From positions 372,001 to 436,000 of the forward strand of contig OZ017761.1 in NCBI GenBank assembly GCA_963969365.1: 64,000 nucleotides of DNA, in the 5' to 3' direction. The DNA comes from Asterochloris sp. CNOR1. Its lineage: Eukaryota > Chlorophyta > Trebouxiophyceae > Trebouxiales > Trebouxiaceae. A program made the position numbers and the translations under genes. Shown in pieces: positions 46,501 through 58,900 of the stretch. Numbering within the stretch: position 1 is the first letter of the stretch; every line of letters starts with the position of its first letter. The notes below the pieces were generated by a model. It was not told the origin of the DNA. It worked only from the letters and a program-made list of their open reading frames with translations, and did no database searches.

Positions 46501-49500
46501 GTGCTGGCCAGGTGCAGAGGTGGCAGGCTGGCCCTTCAGACCTGCTGGCCAGTCTGCCTCTGACCTCACCTGCAGATGCCACAGGACATGAGCAGTCTGG
46601 GTTTGGACTCTCAGCGATGCTGCCCTGCAGGACCTGCGCACCCTGGTGGTGCTGGAGAGTGCAGAGGTGGCAGCCCAGCAGGACGACAGGGACGTCAGCC
46701 AGGAGCACAACGAGATCTGGCAGCACTACCTGAACGACTCGCCACCCCGCAGCCGAGATCCCGGGGACTCCCGGGCTGCTGTCACGCCCTTCCTGGCCCA
46801 CCAGGTCTGTGCGTTCCTGTGCTGCATGGCCCACACTGCGGTTGCGCAGTAGTGGTAACAGCTTTTCAGGCACACCTTGGCGCAGGTGCAGCGCTGCCTG
46901 CTTGCCTTAGACAACACTAGTTGCTTCAGATCCAGTCACCAATGCAGTCTTCCTTCGGCGGCAGGCTGCTGCAAGCTCAGACACTGCTCAGGCACAGGCG
47001 CAAGCTTGAGCTGCGTGTCCCAGCTGAGTACACAGCAGCAGCTGCCAGCACTGCTTCCGCCAGCAGTGCTTCTCTTCACTGCTGCTCTGCTTGGCACCAG
47101 GCTACTTGCAGGCTCCAGATGCAGCCTTGAGCTGTGCACTTCAGCTATTTGCTTGACGGTTGTGATGGGCAGCAGGCGTGAGCACCTTGCATCAGTGTGG
47201 CTCAGGCAGAGGCACTGTAAGTAATGAGCTGGTCCTGTGCAGGCCTTCGGCAACAGTTTCAAGTGGCTGCTCTTTGGCGACGAGGACACAGTGTTTTTTG
47301 TGGACAATGCGCTGGAGCTGCTGCAAGACTTCGACCCCAGCATGCCCTATATCATCACAGGTAATATGCTGCCTGTCGCCAAAGAGTTTCCCAGAGCATT
47401 GTCAGCGTCAAGATGTATGCAGGTCCACCTGCTGGGCAGGGCCTTGCATGTCATGATGCTGCCCGCCTGATGCACAGTGCAGCGGAGGCAGCAGCGCCAT
47501 CTGAGCATGCGGCGCAGCCTGGTTCCTCTACATCTGCCCTTGACAAAATTCATGTGTTCTGTCTGAACAACATGTCTGCTGGCCCCAGCACACTGCCTGT
47601 GTGGCAACCATGTCAATGGGTGTGCGGGATCACCCCCAGTCATGCTGCACACAACACAATTGACTCAGCCGTCATGTCTGACGTGATGGCCTGCTATAAT
47701 GCTGTCTAAGAGCACTCTCACAGGCTGAGGTGGCTCCCACATTAAGGTCATAGGTTGTTGTCACAAAAACCTTGTGCTGTCCAGCCCACCTCCACCAGTC
47801 CCCATTGCGTCTTACACATGCTTGTCTGGTCGAGCTCCCATTGGTGCTTGCGCATCACAGTGTGTGGAGCAGGTGCACTAGCCTGGAAAAGGCCGTCCTG
47901 CTAATGTTTCTCTGGTGGACCTTGCAGATCACTTCGTGTGGAGCAATGAGGCTGGGCAGACCGGCACAGAGTACCACCCCAACCATGGAGCGCCGCGCTG
48001 CCTGCCATGTCACTGGAGCCCAGCAGGTGAATCATCAGCACCCCAAGTATAGTGCAATCGTCAGGAAGAAGGGTGTTTTCAATTCAACCCTGGAAGACAA
48101 TCAGGGTTGACTGGGGCAGCCAGCTCATGGGCTGCCAAAGAGGTCACCCCGGTTGTGGCCCTCTCAGCCTCCCAAGGGCTGCATGGAACTGCAGAATTGG
48201 TTCTGGATGCTTGCCCTCCCAAGATGCCACTTGCCAGCTGCTGTGGAAGGTGTGCCCTGCAGCCAAGCACCAATAGTGGTCTGGACGGTGGCGCTGCTGC
48301 ATACTGAGGGATCAACGCCACTTGTAGCAGAGCTGCTTGGTCACACAGTGTCTGGCTTCACTGACCTGACAGATCAGCATAGCCAGATGATTACTAGCAG
48401 CTGCCTGCAGATGAGGTGACCTGCTTCCCTGGGCCTCTCAACCCAACATGCAGCCCCCCTGTGTCAGCAAGCTGGTGTGCGACGAAGCACTGACTGTGGC
48501 ACTGACAGTTGCCATGGCTGTCTGGCTGCCTTTTCTGCAGATGTGAAGGTGGCACTTTGAGGGAGGAGGGGCGCTTGAGACTACATGGGGTGCCCCTGTA
48601 CTGCTGTTGCGCAAATGAGCATTGCCAGCAACTCACAGGTGCAGTTTCCCCTGTCCTGCAGATGAAGAGCTGGCCTTGCAGGGGGGTGGGCAGAGGGCTT
48701 TCCAGCCCTACATGGGGTGCCCCTGCATCGCCGAGCTGGTGTGCAAGTACGATGCAAGGGGCCTGTTTGACACCAAGACCTGTGCGCTGCCCAAGCCCTC
48801 TGAGCACCCATACAGGTCGGTACAGGTTTGCCAGGCTGTGTCTGTATATGCAACAGGGCAAAGCTCATGCGTCCCCTGCCACATGAGGGTGAACCTGGTC
48901 GCAGCAAGCTTCTCAGCTGTGGTCATGTTAGCTGTGTGTGTCTTGCCTTCCTGCTGTGGCTGCTGCAAGCTGTTGCAGAATGTCATGAGCAAGAGCTCAG
49001 AGATCAAGGTACACCCATGCGCTGCGGCTACCCTGCAGGCTGCACGGCAGCGCTGGAGCTCTCATCAGCATTGGGCTGCTCAAGTCTGTGGACCTGGGCT
49101 TCCTTCAGCTGTGCCTGCAGTCGCTCAAAGAGTCTGCAGGTGGGGCCCACCTGCAGTCTGCCTCTGGTGCATGCTCTGCATTGCTGTGCAGCTTAGCAAC
49201 CACTTCTTCCTTGGACAGGCTGACTTGCAGTGTTGCGCTCCTGCGCTTCATGGGGAGCTCTGAGGGCTGCTGTTGCATGCTGGGGAGTTCAAACAGTGGG
49301 GAAGCCTGAGGAGGGTTGCCTGCACACCCTGGGCCATAGCATCGCCATTTTACTGAGGCCTGCTGCAGGCCGTGGGCTGGCCTGCGCACGCTGGGTTCTG
49401 TCATGCTTGGTTGTCTCTTTCCCACTGCATCTTGCATACTCTGATCTGCCCTTCTGGCTTTGTGCAGGGGGCGATGCTTCCCTCAGTGTGTGCCTCTGGC

Positions 49501-50529
49501 GTGCGGGGTACGCCTTCACAGACCCAGGCTACAGCTTCTACCACCCGGAGGTGCAGGCCTTTGACCCTGGAGCAGAGGCCGGCGCCGACCTGCTGAGCGG
49601 GCTAGGGCAGCTCAACAGGAAGGACTACACTACCTGCGGCAGCACTTGCGTGGTGAGGCTGCCAGTTAAGACCGTGAGGCAGGCCGTCCAGGACAGTCCT
49701 GCAGCTGGGGGGCTGGCTGCTGCAGGAGGCAGGGTTGCGGCTGACTGTCCACAAAGGTTATGTTGTGGAGCTCCGCACCAGCTGAATGGAATTGGGCAGC
49801 ACCTGCGGCAGCACTTGCACGGCGAGAAGTTCATGTCAACAGCTCAAGAGAGCTGACCAGTGCTGTGGGAATAAAGAGACTTGTCGTTTGTGAGGGACTG
49901 GCTGCTACGGGAGACGAGGTGGATGCTCAATGGGCACACAAGTCTTGTAGCTTTGCTGAAACCTGCTGAGCAGGCAGCACGACTCAATGACAAGAGTCCC
50001 TCTACATGCGACAGCACTTCATGTGGTGCGAGATTGCCACGCTGAGGGTGCTGAACCTTGCTCACTAGCTTTTGAGGCCTGGGCTCCCATGAAATGGCAG
50101 CACCCAAGCCCAGATGCAGCAGCACCTGCAGGGAAGACTTTTCCGCACTTCAGACTGGCACTGCTGACCCTTGCCCTGCAGAATGTTTCCAATCGTACAG
50201 TGCATCACATGGTGTCTCACCACACAAGCTCAGCTGCAGTCTCTCAGCAGACTGAGTATCCGCCCTCCTCAGCACCTGTGGTGTCTGACACTGCTGGCCG
50301 CTGCCTACAGGACACAGTTAACCACATGGTGTCCACCCACGCGAGCGCAGCTGCAGCTTCAGCCCAGGGCCCCGACGCCCTGCAGCGGCAGGCTGCCCTC
50401 ATGGCAGACCTGTCGGAGGCCTTTGATGCCTGGGCCGCTAGCACGCCCAGCGCCATCCAGGCCTTCAAGTCCCTGCAGGCCCAGTCTGAGGCTGTTGTCA
50501 AGGAGCAGCAGCAACAACAGGTGGGCTGA
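43555..50529 (+). CDS. Fringe-like (DUF604/GT31) type II Golgi glycosyltransferase
   Basis: Ten exons in phase, 43555-43659, 43897-44173, 44999-45234, 46631-46804, 47243-47360, 47928-48026, 48662-48815, 49039-49139, 49468-49652 and 50311-50529, encode 555 residues. The N-terminus is a type II anchor: basic MRMRRKGWSTEAVRTS then hydrophobic LVGTLATMILLWTVA. The luminal part follows the Fringe/DUF604 pattern: LRTLVVLESAE, then FKWLLFGDEDTVFFVDNAL (the DxD metal site), DFDPSMPYIITDHFVW, RCLPCHW, a Cys-rich stretch, HGSAGALISIGLLKSV, SLSVCLWRAGYAFTDPGYSFY, and a Gln-rich end. Such enzymes transfer a sugar from a nucleotide sugar to a secreted glycoprotein or polysaccharide; donor and acceptor cannot be read from sequence. 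The large introns contain echoes of the neighbouring exons. The C-terminal end at the TGA at 50527 assumes no further splice. Confidence 0.8.
44720..44784. repeat. Perfect 21-bp inverted repeat with 23-nt loop in an intron
   Basis: The left arm 44720-44740 (TGCCACCTGACTG...) is the exact reverse complement of the right arm 44764-44784 (...CAGTCAGGTGGCA). The loop is 44741-44763. It lies in intron 2 of the glycosyltransferase, about 215 bp before the next exon. It could be a foldback element, a small-RNA hairpin or a structured splicing element. Confidence 0.85.
45154..45488 (+). repeat. Decayed copy of glycosyltransferase exon 3 end
   Basis: The last 85 bp of exon 3 with its donor (45154-45238) are repeated at 45404-45488. 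Shared blocks include GCAGACAGCT, GTGGAGGCCAG and GCTTGGCGCA. The copy has in-frame stops and no good donor. Confidence 0.85.
50180..50375 (+). repeat. Decayed copy of the last glycosyltransferase exon start
   Basis: The acceptor and first 60 bp of the last exon (from 50303) match 50172-50250: both have CTGCAG or CTACAG, then ACAGT or ACAGTT, CACATGGTGTC, CAC and AGCTGCAG. Either acceptor could be used in principle; the downstream one gives the longer open frame. Confidence 0.7.
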
Positions 50530-52255
50530 GAGGGCGGGCACCTGCCTAGCACATTCCTTGCTGCACTGTCTGAACACACCCTAGTCAAATAGCAACAGCT
50601 GCAAGAACAGGTAAGGAGGGGAGGGCAGACACCTGCACAGCATATTCCTTGCTGCGCTGACAGAACACACCTGGTCAGACAGCAGCAGCAGCAACAGGCG
50701 CGCTGAAGGGCACTTGTTCTGCTGGTGGGTCCGCTGCTGATGGCTGCCGTGCTGCTGGTTTCGTTGGAAGAGGAGTCCACAGGCTTGCTTGGGCAGATTG
50801 TCGCACGTGCGGATTGACAGACATCATGGCCGTAGCTTGCAACACCTGCTGCTCAGCAGCTCATGCTTACCGGCTGTGCTGCTGCGGCCGGTGGGGAGTC
50901 AGGGTGGGCAGGCCTAGTGGAGCGCACTGATACAGCTCACAGCAGCAGCTGCAGGCTGCACAGTGCTGTACTTCTGGACCATGCTGAAGGCCGCAGCGTG
51001 CCTTGCTGTACTGTGCAGGTGCTCCAACAAGGCGGTGGCATGGACAGCCGACCCTCATTGCGAGGAGCTGCAGCAGCATAGCGAATGACAAAATCCAAGA
51101 CCCCAAGCCACCAATCCTCCACAGTCTAGCCATTGGTCTGCCCATGTGCAAGCGCAGGCCGTCTGTCAGCAATCAATCGGAAGTGCTGTACAAGTATCCT
51201 AGGCTGCAGAAGGTGGGAGGCCGTTGCCCAGCCCTCTGCCCTATTGAGCAGATGCAGCCACCCACTTCAGTGAGCCCCTTCCTCTTGTGCCACCTCTTTC
51301 CCCTATGCCTCATATGAAGTGTCAAGCTTGTCTGGCAGAGGCCAGGGCTGCATGCCGCCCTGGCCAGCATGGCTGAACCATGAGCAGCCTGTGCCATTAG
51401 CGTCAGCCTCCAGTCCCAAGACTTCTCTGCTTGTCATGTTTTTGATAGTGTGCAGCATAGTTAGGGCGGCCTCTGCCTAGCCCGCCGCCTGTTTTCTTCC
51501 GTCCACCCTGCTTCTTCCCTCAGACTTCAGCAACTGTGCATTGCCATTTCTTGATTGGGCATGGCCACCACATTGCCAGCTATTCTTGCATTTCATTTGA
51601 GGCAATGCTCTGCCCCTGAGAGGTCTGGTGAATTAAGGATAGCCATGATCATTGCTTCCCCTCAAAGGCACTCAGTGCAGGCTGCTTCCCTGTAAGAGTG
51701 GTGACACAAAGTCATGCAGCCAAGCGCCGTGAGTGTGATGTTTACACTCACACTGCGGGGCATGAGTCCCGACAATCACTGTTCAGCTTCAAGCTGCATG
51801 CTGGGGCATCACTATGTCACTCTGCAGCCAGGCACATGCTGGGGCAGCTACTGCTGCAGAATCTCTGACATCTCTCAGCAATTGCTGTGCCCTGCGGCTT
51901 CGGGATGGGAACTGCAATTCCCAGCGGGCCACACCTGTGGGCAGTCCGCATGTCAGCAAGAACACTGCACAACATGCCTTGAAGCAGCAGGTCGTGCCAG
52001 ACAGCACGGCATACAACATGCTAGAGTACGCTCTAAGGGGCACATCACACAACCCATGGCTGAACAGGACGTACGTGACATTGAGGGGTGCCACAACTTT
52101 GGCCAAGCATTGCGACTTTTCAAGGCAGTCTGTGCTTCTCAACGTGCAGCCAGTCAGCCTGGCCATGGGACAGGCAGACTGCGGGTTCTCAGAGGTGATT
52201 ACAGAATGGCTGCTCGAACAGGAAACAGTAATGCCGCACTCTATGCTCACCAGTG
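50530..52255. other. Convergent intergenic region with two overlapping antisense ORFs
   Basis: This 1.7 kb stretch separates the glycosyltransferase stop from the QCR6 stop. At 51814-52263 (plus, 149 codons) and 51789-52259 (minus, 156 codons) both strands are open, but neither translation shows a recognisable domain or a spliceable partner, so I treat it as 3' UTR and spacer. Near 50530-50700 there are two copies of a short block that resembles the end of the last glycosyltransferase exon (CAGCAGCAACAG). Confidence 0.35.
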
Positions 52256-52665
52256 TCACTTAAGAACCGAGAATAGTCGAGGCGCTGCACACTTGTCCAC
52301 GCAGCCCCAGTAGTCAAAGAACTGCCCTGTGCAGTGTGCACCCTCTTTGCCCTTGATGCGTTTGCAGCATGCCTGCAGGGGACCAGGCGGATGTCTTTGC
52401 CATTCTCGATGGACTCTGTGCAAACAGCAATTCGTCTGCACATACAGCTCTTGCAGCTGGCTGCTGGCCCAATCGCCACATCATGCTGAATGCAATCGTG
52501 GTGTCTTTGCGGATGCCTCAGCAAATCTGCAATGCGCAGGCCATGACCAAGTGCTGCTCCTTACAATCAGACATGACCCACCTGGTAAGCTAGGAGTGGC
52601 TTGATGCACTGGGGCTTGCATGCCTCCTCAATTCCAATCTTGGGATTTTCTCCTTCCTCTGCCAT
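52256..52665 (-). CDS. QCR6: Cytochrome bc1 complex hinge protein (QCR6/UQCRH)
   Basis: This small acidic subunit of mitochondrial complex III lies on the intermembrane side and helps dock cytochrome c1 and c. Two exons, 52582-52665 and 52256-52372, encode 66 residues. The start MAEEGENPKIGIEEACKPQC is followed by IKPLLAYQ, then the second exon ACCKRIKGKEGAHCTGQ and FDYWGCVDKCAAPRLFSVLK. The twin Cys spacing (EEAC...ACC, HC...C) that forms two disulfides in the helical hairpin and the hallmark HCTGQFFDYW are intact. There is no long acidic N-terminal extension as in yeast, which matches plant forms. The gene is too short to stand out as an ORF, and the exon 1 call rests on family match and phase 0. 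It is divergent from CSN1. Confidence 0.92.
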
Positions 52666-52903
52666 GCTGGCTCTTCTCTACAGACCTGCAGCACATTCAG
52701 CGATACCTCAGTGCTTCAATTTGTTTGCATGGACCGGATGCCTCAGATTAGGCCTTGCCTGCTTCCTATCCCTGACAAGCCCCGCCAACCTGATGCGGGC
52801 CGGCACTGCTTGGCGCAGAATTTCCTGGGGGCTGAGAAAGGGCTTGGCCAAGAAAGCAAAACAACGCATCTTGGTGCAAACCAAGCATTCAGGGCACCAC
52901 AAG
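52666..52903. promoter_or_regulatory. Divergent promoter region, QCR6 and CSN1
   Basis: Some 240 bp lie between the QCR6 start (minus) and the CSN1 start (plus). Both leaders and promoters must fit here. No specific element is evident. Confidence 0.4.
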
Positions 52904-55900
52904 ATGGGTGAAACTGTGCCTGCTGCTGCCGCCATGGAGGTAGCTCCAGGTCAGCAGGAGGAGTCCACAGCACAGCAGGAGGAACTTGATCTCGAGGTGT
53001 GTCACCTGATCAAGGGCCTGCCAGCACTGTCTGCGCTGGTGGTGGTCTGTTCTGAGTCCCCAGATGCAGGGGTTACCACGCCTTGTGCCCCATGCCAGGA
53101 CTGCAGAGATGTGCATGTGCCTGCAGGCTTATGCCGGGGCCTACAGGGGGCATGCCAAGCTGGACAGGCTGCTTTTCATTGCCGACAAGACTAAGAATCC
53201 CCAGCTGGCTCTGGAGGCCTACAAGCTGGCGCATGATGAGGCAAAGCAGGTAGGTGCTTCACAGTGCTGCGTTGAGAGACCCTGATGGGCCCATCTGCTG
53301 ACAGACCTGGCAATAGACCCCATCTCTGTGACTGCAGCCGCTTCGAATACCTATGAGTCTGGTGTCTGGCTTTGGAGATGAATCTCTGCATGTCTCCTGA
53401 CATTCCTTGCTTTTGCTGCCTCCTTGCACCTGCAGTGAGGCACAGCAAGTGCACTTCATCAGCCCCAGTACATGTCTGGTGCCCTGAGCTGCGGGCATGT
53501 TACGGCCGCTGTCCTCTGGCAGGGTGTCTTCTTAGTTTGCTGCCTCACCACAGGCTGCCGAGTGTCCCTGGAGTTGGTGCCAGGCAGCTATTCACAAGCC
53601 TTGTCCATCTTCAACAAGCTTGAGCTTGAAATGCTACTTGGGGTGATGCAGGGCCAGGACATGAGCAAATACCGCCTGATCTGCGACAAGATCAATGGGC
53701 GACTGGGGCCTCAGTACCAATACAAGATGTGAGTCTGTGGGAAGCCCTGTTTGGGGCTACTTGCTGCCCTGGGAAAGCTCACACCTGATGTGGCTCACAT
53801 CAACAGATATATTTCTGCTTTGCTTCAATGAAAGCCTGGGCCCTCAGTGCAGCAACTCAATTGGGGACACATATAGCAGGCCTGCTCTGCTGTACACCAC
53901 CGTGTTTAGATTGAGTGCATGCTGCTAGTTAGCCAAGGGACTGACGTGTGTTCGCTGCATAGCAATGTGCTGAAACGTTGGTCATCACACCTTTGGGCTG
54001 TGCGATGTGCTGAATTCAGTCATCAGAGGTCCAAGTGGTATCCTAATGGGCTGCAACGCAGCCAAAGGTGTAGGCAGACTGCATTGCCGCTGAGCTGCTG
54101 TGCACAGCGCAGCGGGCGCCCCCGGCTCCAGGGGCCTGCACTCCTCTCAACAGCACCCCACACCCAGTCTTGTGGGCAGCAGTCTGCAGCAAGGGACCCG
54201 GTGCATCCTACATGCTCTGCTTGTATGCGGGGGAGTGGTGTACAGGAGGTTGCAGAGCAGGTGCAGCACAGGAAGGAGGCCTGCCAGGCCAGGCAGGACA
54301 TCAGAGCTTGAACAGGCTGGAGCAGGTATGCGCATGGTCCATGCACTGAGCGTGCAGAGCAGTTGATGCCTGATGGGCAACAAGCCTCCCCCTGCCTGGG
54401 GCCAGGTGCCAGGTCTGCTGGTGACGCTTTGCAGGACACATACTGAGCACAGGTGGTGCCTGTTGGGCTGGAAGTGCTGAGCAAGGGTGGTGCCTGTTGG
54501 ACTGCTAAGCACACTCACTGGGCGCCATGCCAAGCCTGGTGGTGGTGATTTGCAGGGAGCATGCTGAGCAGGTGGAGCGGCGGGGGGAGGCTCGCCTGGC
54601 AAAGTTGGACAGCGAGCTGAACGGGTACAAGACCAATCTAGTGCAGGAGAGCATCCGCATGGGGCACAACGCCATAGGGGAGCACTGCTACGAGAGAGGG
54701 GACCTGCAGGTGGGCACCGGAGTAGAAACAAAGGTAGCGGCGCTCGTTGTGAAAGGCATCACTTTTCTAAGGAGACTCAGGCACAGGGACATGTAGATTG
54801 AGCGCATTTGCAAGCGCAGGAGGTGCAGGGACCGCAGATGAACCAGGTGGTGGGCGCAGGTGCCTGCAGTGCAGTCCTCCTTCAAGTCAGTGGGCAGCAC
54901 TGCTATAAGAACGGGGACCTGCAGGCGGCCTGTGGGTGGTGCACCGCCACTGCGGGTGGGGCTGCTGGGCGGTGGGCAAGGACCTGCAGGATAAGCCATG
55001 CGCTGGGCAATGACGTCCAGGAGCTGCAGTGCTGGGGGGCAGGGACCTGCAGTGGTGCCTGCCTGCACTGGATGCCACCTGCTGAGCAGCAGGGGGCAGG
55101 GACCTGCAGTGCTCCCTTTCAGCGCTTGAGCTCATGCTCGGGGCACCATGGTGCGAAGACCTGCACATTAAAGCCCGCAGGAGAGGCAGTCCTGTCTTGC
55201 AGCGAGTGAGCCCACATACTGGGCAGCATGATGGGAAGACCTGCAGCGCTACCTGGCTGTGTGCACCACTCTGTACAGTACACTCATCTCCTCGCCAGTT
55301 GCTGGCTTGTCTGCCCACCCTCATGTAGCCTTTTGGAGCTGTGTTCCCTTCTGGTGGCTTGATGCGTGTGCGCCCAAGAGTACTGCGTCATGGGCAAGAG
55401 CCTGTTTGCCATATGTGTCATCAGCATGCTCCCTGCAGGGTGTCTTCAGCATCAAGCTGGTCTGCATCGAGGCCCAGTGTTTCAGACAGCCCTGCAGGAA
55501 GCCTGGCTGCAGAACAAATGCAGGAGCTGCGTGCATGCCTGCAACTGCCACACACCAGCCTGTTGTGCTGGGTACCTGGTGCATCGCTGAGGGCTCTTCG
55601 TCCTCCTGCAGGGCGCGTTCAAGAGTTACGTGCGCGCCCGCGACTACTGCACCACAGGCAAGCACCTCATCCAGATGTGCCTCAACGTCATCCGCGCCAG
55701 CGTGGAGATGAACAACTATGTGCACGTCAACAACTATGTGCAGAAGGCAGAGTCCACTCCGGACGTGCAGGTCAGCCTCTTTAGAGGGATGGGGGTGGCG
55801 CTGTGCTGGCGTAGGGTCACTGAGGCTGTCCTGTGCAGACCGCTTGCACTCAACCCTCAGATATCAGGTGCACAGGGTGATGTAAGGTCAAGCGTGCAGG

Positions 55901-58900
55901 TCGACCTGCATTAGTCATGTGCGGTGGCGGGGGCTGCCCTCTGTTGGTCTGGAGGCTGACTTCAGCAGCCTTTTGTGTCTCTGGGGCAGACCCCAACAGC
56001 CCTCTGCGGGCTGGTGCTGACACTATGGCGCTGCATGATGTCCAAGTATGCAAGCAGTCCACTCTCAGCCTGTGCTGCCACCTCCTGGCACCCTCAGCCA
56101 TGCCATGACCTGTTTGTATCGTTGCCTGCATCCAGCAGAGGGCCATCATGGATTATGTTTGAGTCTGCATGTCGACGGTTGCTCCCCCGTGCTGTGCTTC
56201 ACCCTTGCTGCAAAGTGCTGCTGCCTGCCTGAGACTGCTGAGCGGACAGCGCTTCACTTGACCTGCAGAGTGATGTGGTGGTCACCTCCAAGCTGAAGGC
56301 TGCACTGGGCCTGGCTCAGCTGCACAATAAGAAGTACAAGATGGCAGCTAAGCGCTTCACAGAGGTGGGCGCTGCCTGCCCCTCTCTGCTGCCTGGTGGG
56401 CATACACTACCCAGTTTAGAGGTCTGTGCAGCTTCACAAAGCTAAATCTCCTCTTTGCTGCCTGTCATGCCCTGGCAGCTCAGCAGTTGCGCACACACAC
56501 ACTGTGAGCATGCCAGACCCCCCCCTCCTGCTGGCATCTTTGAAAGCTCAGCATGCTGGCCTCTGCAGCCTGCTTCAGCGCCATTCCCAGAGCTGCAGAG
56601 TGCAGTCCTGCCCAGAACCCCTGCTGCCAGCTGCTGTGTCAGATGCGCAACAGAACAACATGCCAGGCTGACTCCCTGCTGTTGTGCTCTCGTGATCTGA
56701 CTGCTCCTGCGGTACAGGTGCATAATGAGCTCGGCAACAGCTACAATGACGTCCTGTCAGCCCAGGACCTGGCCCTATTTGGGGGCCTCACCGCCTTGGC
56801 CACGCTGGAGCGCTCTGAGCTGCGCAGCTGCGTCATAGACCGCATCTCCTTTCGCGAGTTCCTGGAGTCTCACCCGCAAGTGAGGCCCCTTACGGGGGTC
56901 AGCAGGTTGTCTCGAGGTGGCTTGGGAGCGGCCCAGCACCTTCACCAACCAGGGATGTGTCTGGGAAGGCTGCCAATGACTCCCATTTCCATGGCAGACT
57001 GCCGCAAGGAGGCCAGCACCACTGCACTTTGAAGCAGTGTTCTAGAGCCCCAGCAGCCCCTGCGTATGCATAAAACAACGCAACAGGCGCTGCCTGCCTG
57101 CAGATGCGCCAGGCGGTGTACGCCTTCCATGACAACAAATACGCAACCTGCCTGGAGATGCTGCAGCGCATGCTGCCCGCAATGCGGCTGGACATACACC
57201 TGGCTCCGCATGTGGACACGCTGTACAAGGAGGTGGGCCTCTGGCTGCAGCTTCAGCGCGTGGCGGTGTGAGGTGCTCCGACACCAGCGTTTGTGGGGTG
57301 GCAGCCGTTGTGGGTCTGCTGAGCCCTTCTCTTGGCACGCGATGCACACAAATGCGCTCCATGAGGACCTGGACGCTGCATGCAAGAGCAAGCACCCAAG
57401 AGCGAGGGTGCAGCCTCTGTGGGTTGGGCTGGATCCTTGTTGCTGTTATGGCAGATTGCCCATGCTGTACAAGGAGATGGGTTCTGGCTGCAGCACCAGG
57501 GGTGGCAGCAAGTCTAGGTGGCGCAAAGCGGTTTGCAAGGAGGTGCGCTTTTGCCGCTGTACCAGGGGTGGCAGCCGGTTTTGGGTTGTGCTGCACACAT
57601 GGATGCGCTTTGCAAGGAGGTGAACGTTGGCTGCAACATGCAGGGGGCAGCCTGACTGAGTCGCCCTGCACTCTGTTGTCACATGCCGCGGTGTACAAGG
57701 AGGCAGGCACTTCGTGCCATGGCCAGATGCAGCCTCTGTAGTTCAAGGTTATTCCTGGTAGCGGCATACTGCCCATGCGGGCGCTCTACGAGGAGGGCGG
57801 CTGCTACTGTGGAACTGCCTCCGTTGGAGGGCAACCTGCTTTAGGGAAGGCGGCCTGCAACCGGCTCGCAGAGGTCGCCTGGCTTTGGCAGGGGGCCTTC
57901 CAGTGACATGTTGGTGTGGGCTGCAGTGCGTCAGCAGTGTTGCTTGCAAGGCACGCTAAGCCAGGCCCATCTGTTGGCTGAGCCCTTGTGGCGCAGGTTG
58001 TGACTGCTGCAGTTCAGGGCTGTGCTGACTGTAAAAGTGAACAAGGGTGCACCTGGCTGCAGATCCGCAACCGGGCACTGATCCAGTATACAATGCCCTT
58101 CACCTCTGTGCGCCTGACCAGCATGGCCGAGGCGTTCAACACCAATGAGAGGTGGGTCTTCCGTTGCTCTGGGTTGCAGCTGTGCAACAGCTGCCTGTTG
58201 TCAGACTGCTGTGTGTGGCAGCTGCCTGTGTGTGCTTCTGGGAGTTGCCTGAGGAACATGCAGCACCTCTCTGCTGCAAGCCCAGACGCTGTCGCAGTTA
58301 GCAGGTGCTGATAGGCTGCAGCCTGAGCGGCGGCCACGTCATGCACAGCATCCCTTGGAGCGCCAGGGGCCTCATACTGAGCACAGCTCCAGCTATTGTG
58401 CATGGGCATAGGATCAGGCAAGGGCAAACCCAGACACAAAGCTGTCTCAGGAGTTTCTCCTGCAGCTGCCCTCATGCCCCTGCAGTGTCCTGGCGAAGGT
58501 GGTGGCCGGCCTGACCTTCACCACAGCTGATCTTTTCAATCATGAGTTGCCAAGTCAAGTGTGCGCCCTTGCAGTGCCCTGGAGAAGGAGCTGGCTGTCC
58601 TCATTCAGGACGGCCCAATCCAGGCGCGCATTGACAGCCACAACAAAGTCCTGTATGCACGCCACGCTGACAGGCGAACGGCCACCTTCCAGGAAGCCCT
58701 GCAGATAGGTACGGGCAGAGCCCGCTCCAGCCGGGCTCTACTTGGGGTGGCTTTGGGATGCTCTGGCGCAGCTGTCTTTGGGGTGGCAGCACAGGGCGGT
58801 CACGCATCCCTTTGATGTTTGTGTGTTCTGAGGCTGCTGTTGGGAACCGGCACAGAGCTGTACGCAGCCACATCGACAGGCAGTCGGCCTTCGGCCCAAA

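Noticed and set aside
51789-52263. Overlapping ORFs of about 150 codons on both strands
   Set aside because: No domain, no splice partner and location in the convergent 3' region next to QCR6; stop-free stretches on both strands are common in this composition.
54820-55330. Several possible small exons ending in GACCTGCAG in CSN1
   Set aside because: None preserves the CSN1 match; exon 4 (ending at 54709) joins exon 5 (from 55612) in phase and matches the family without a gap.
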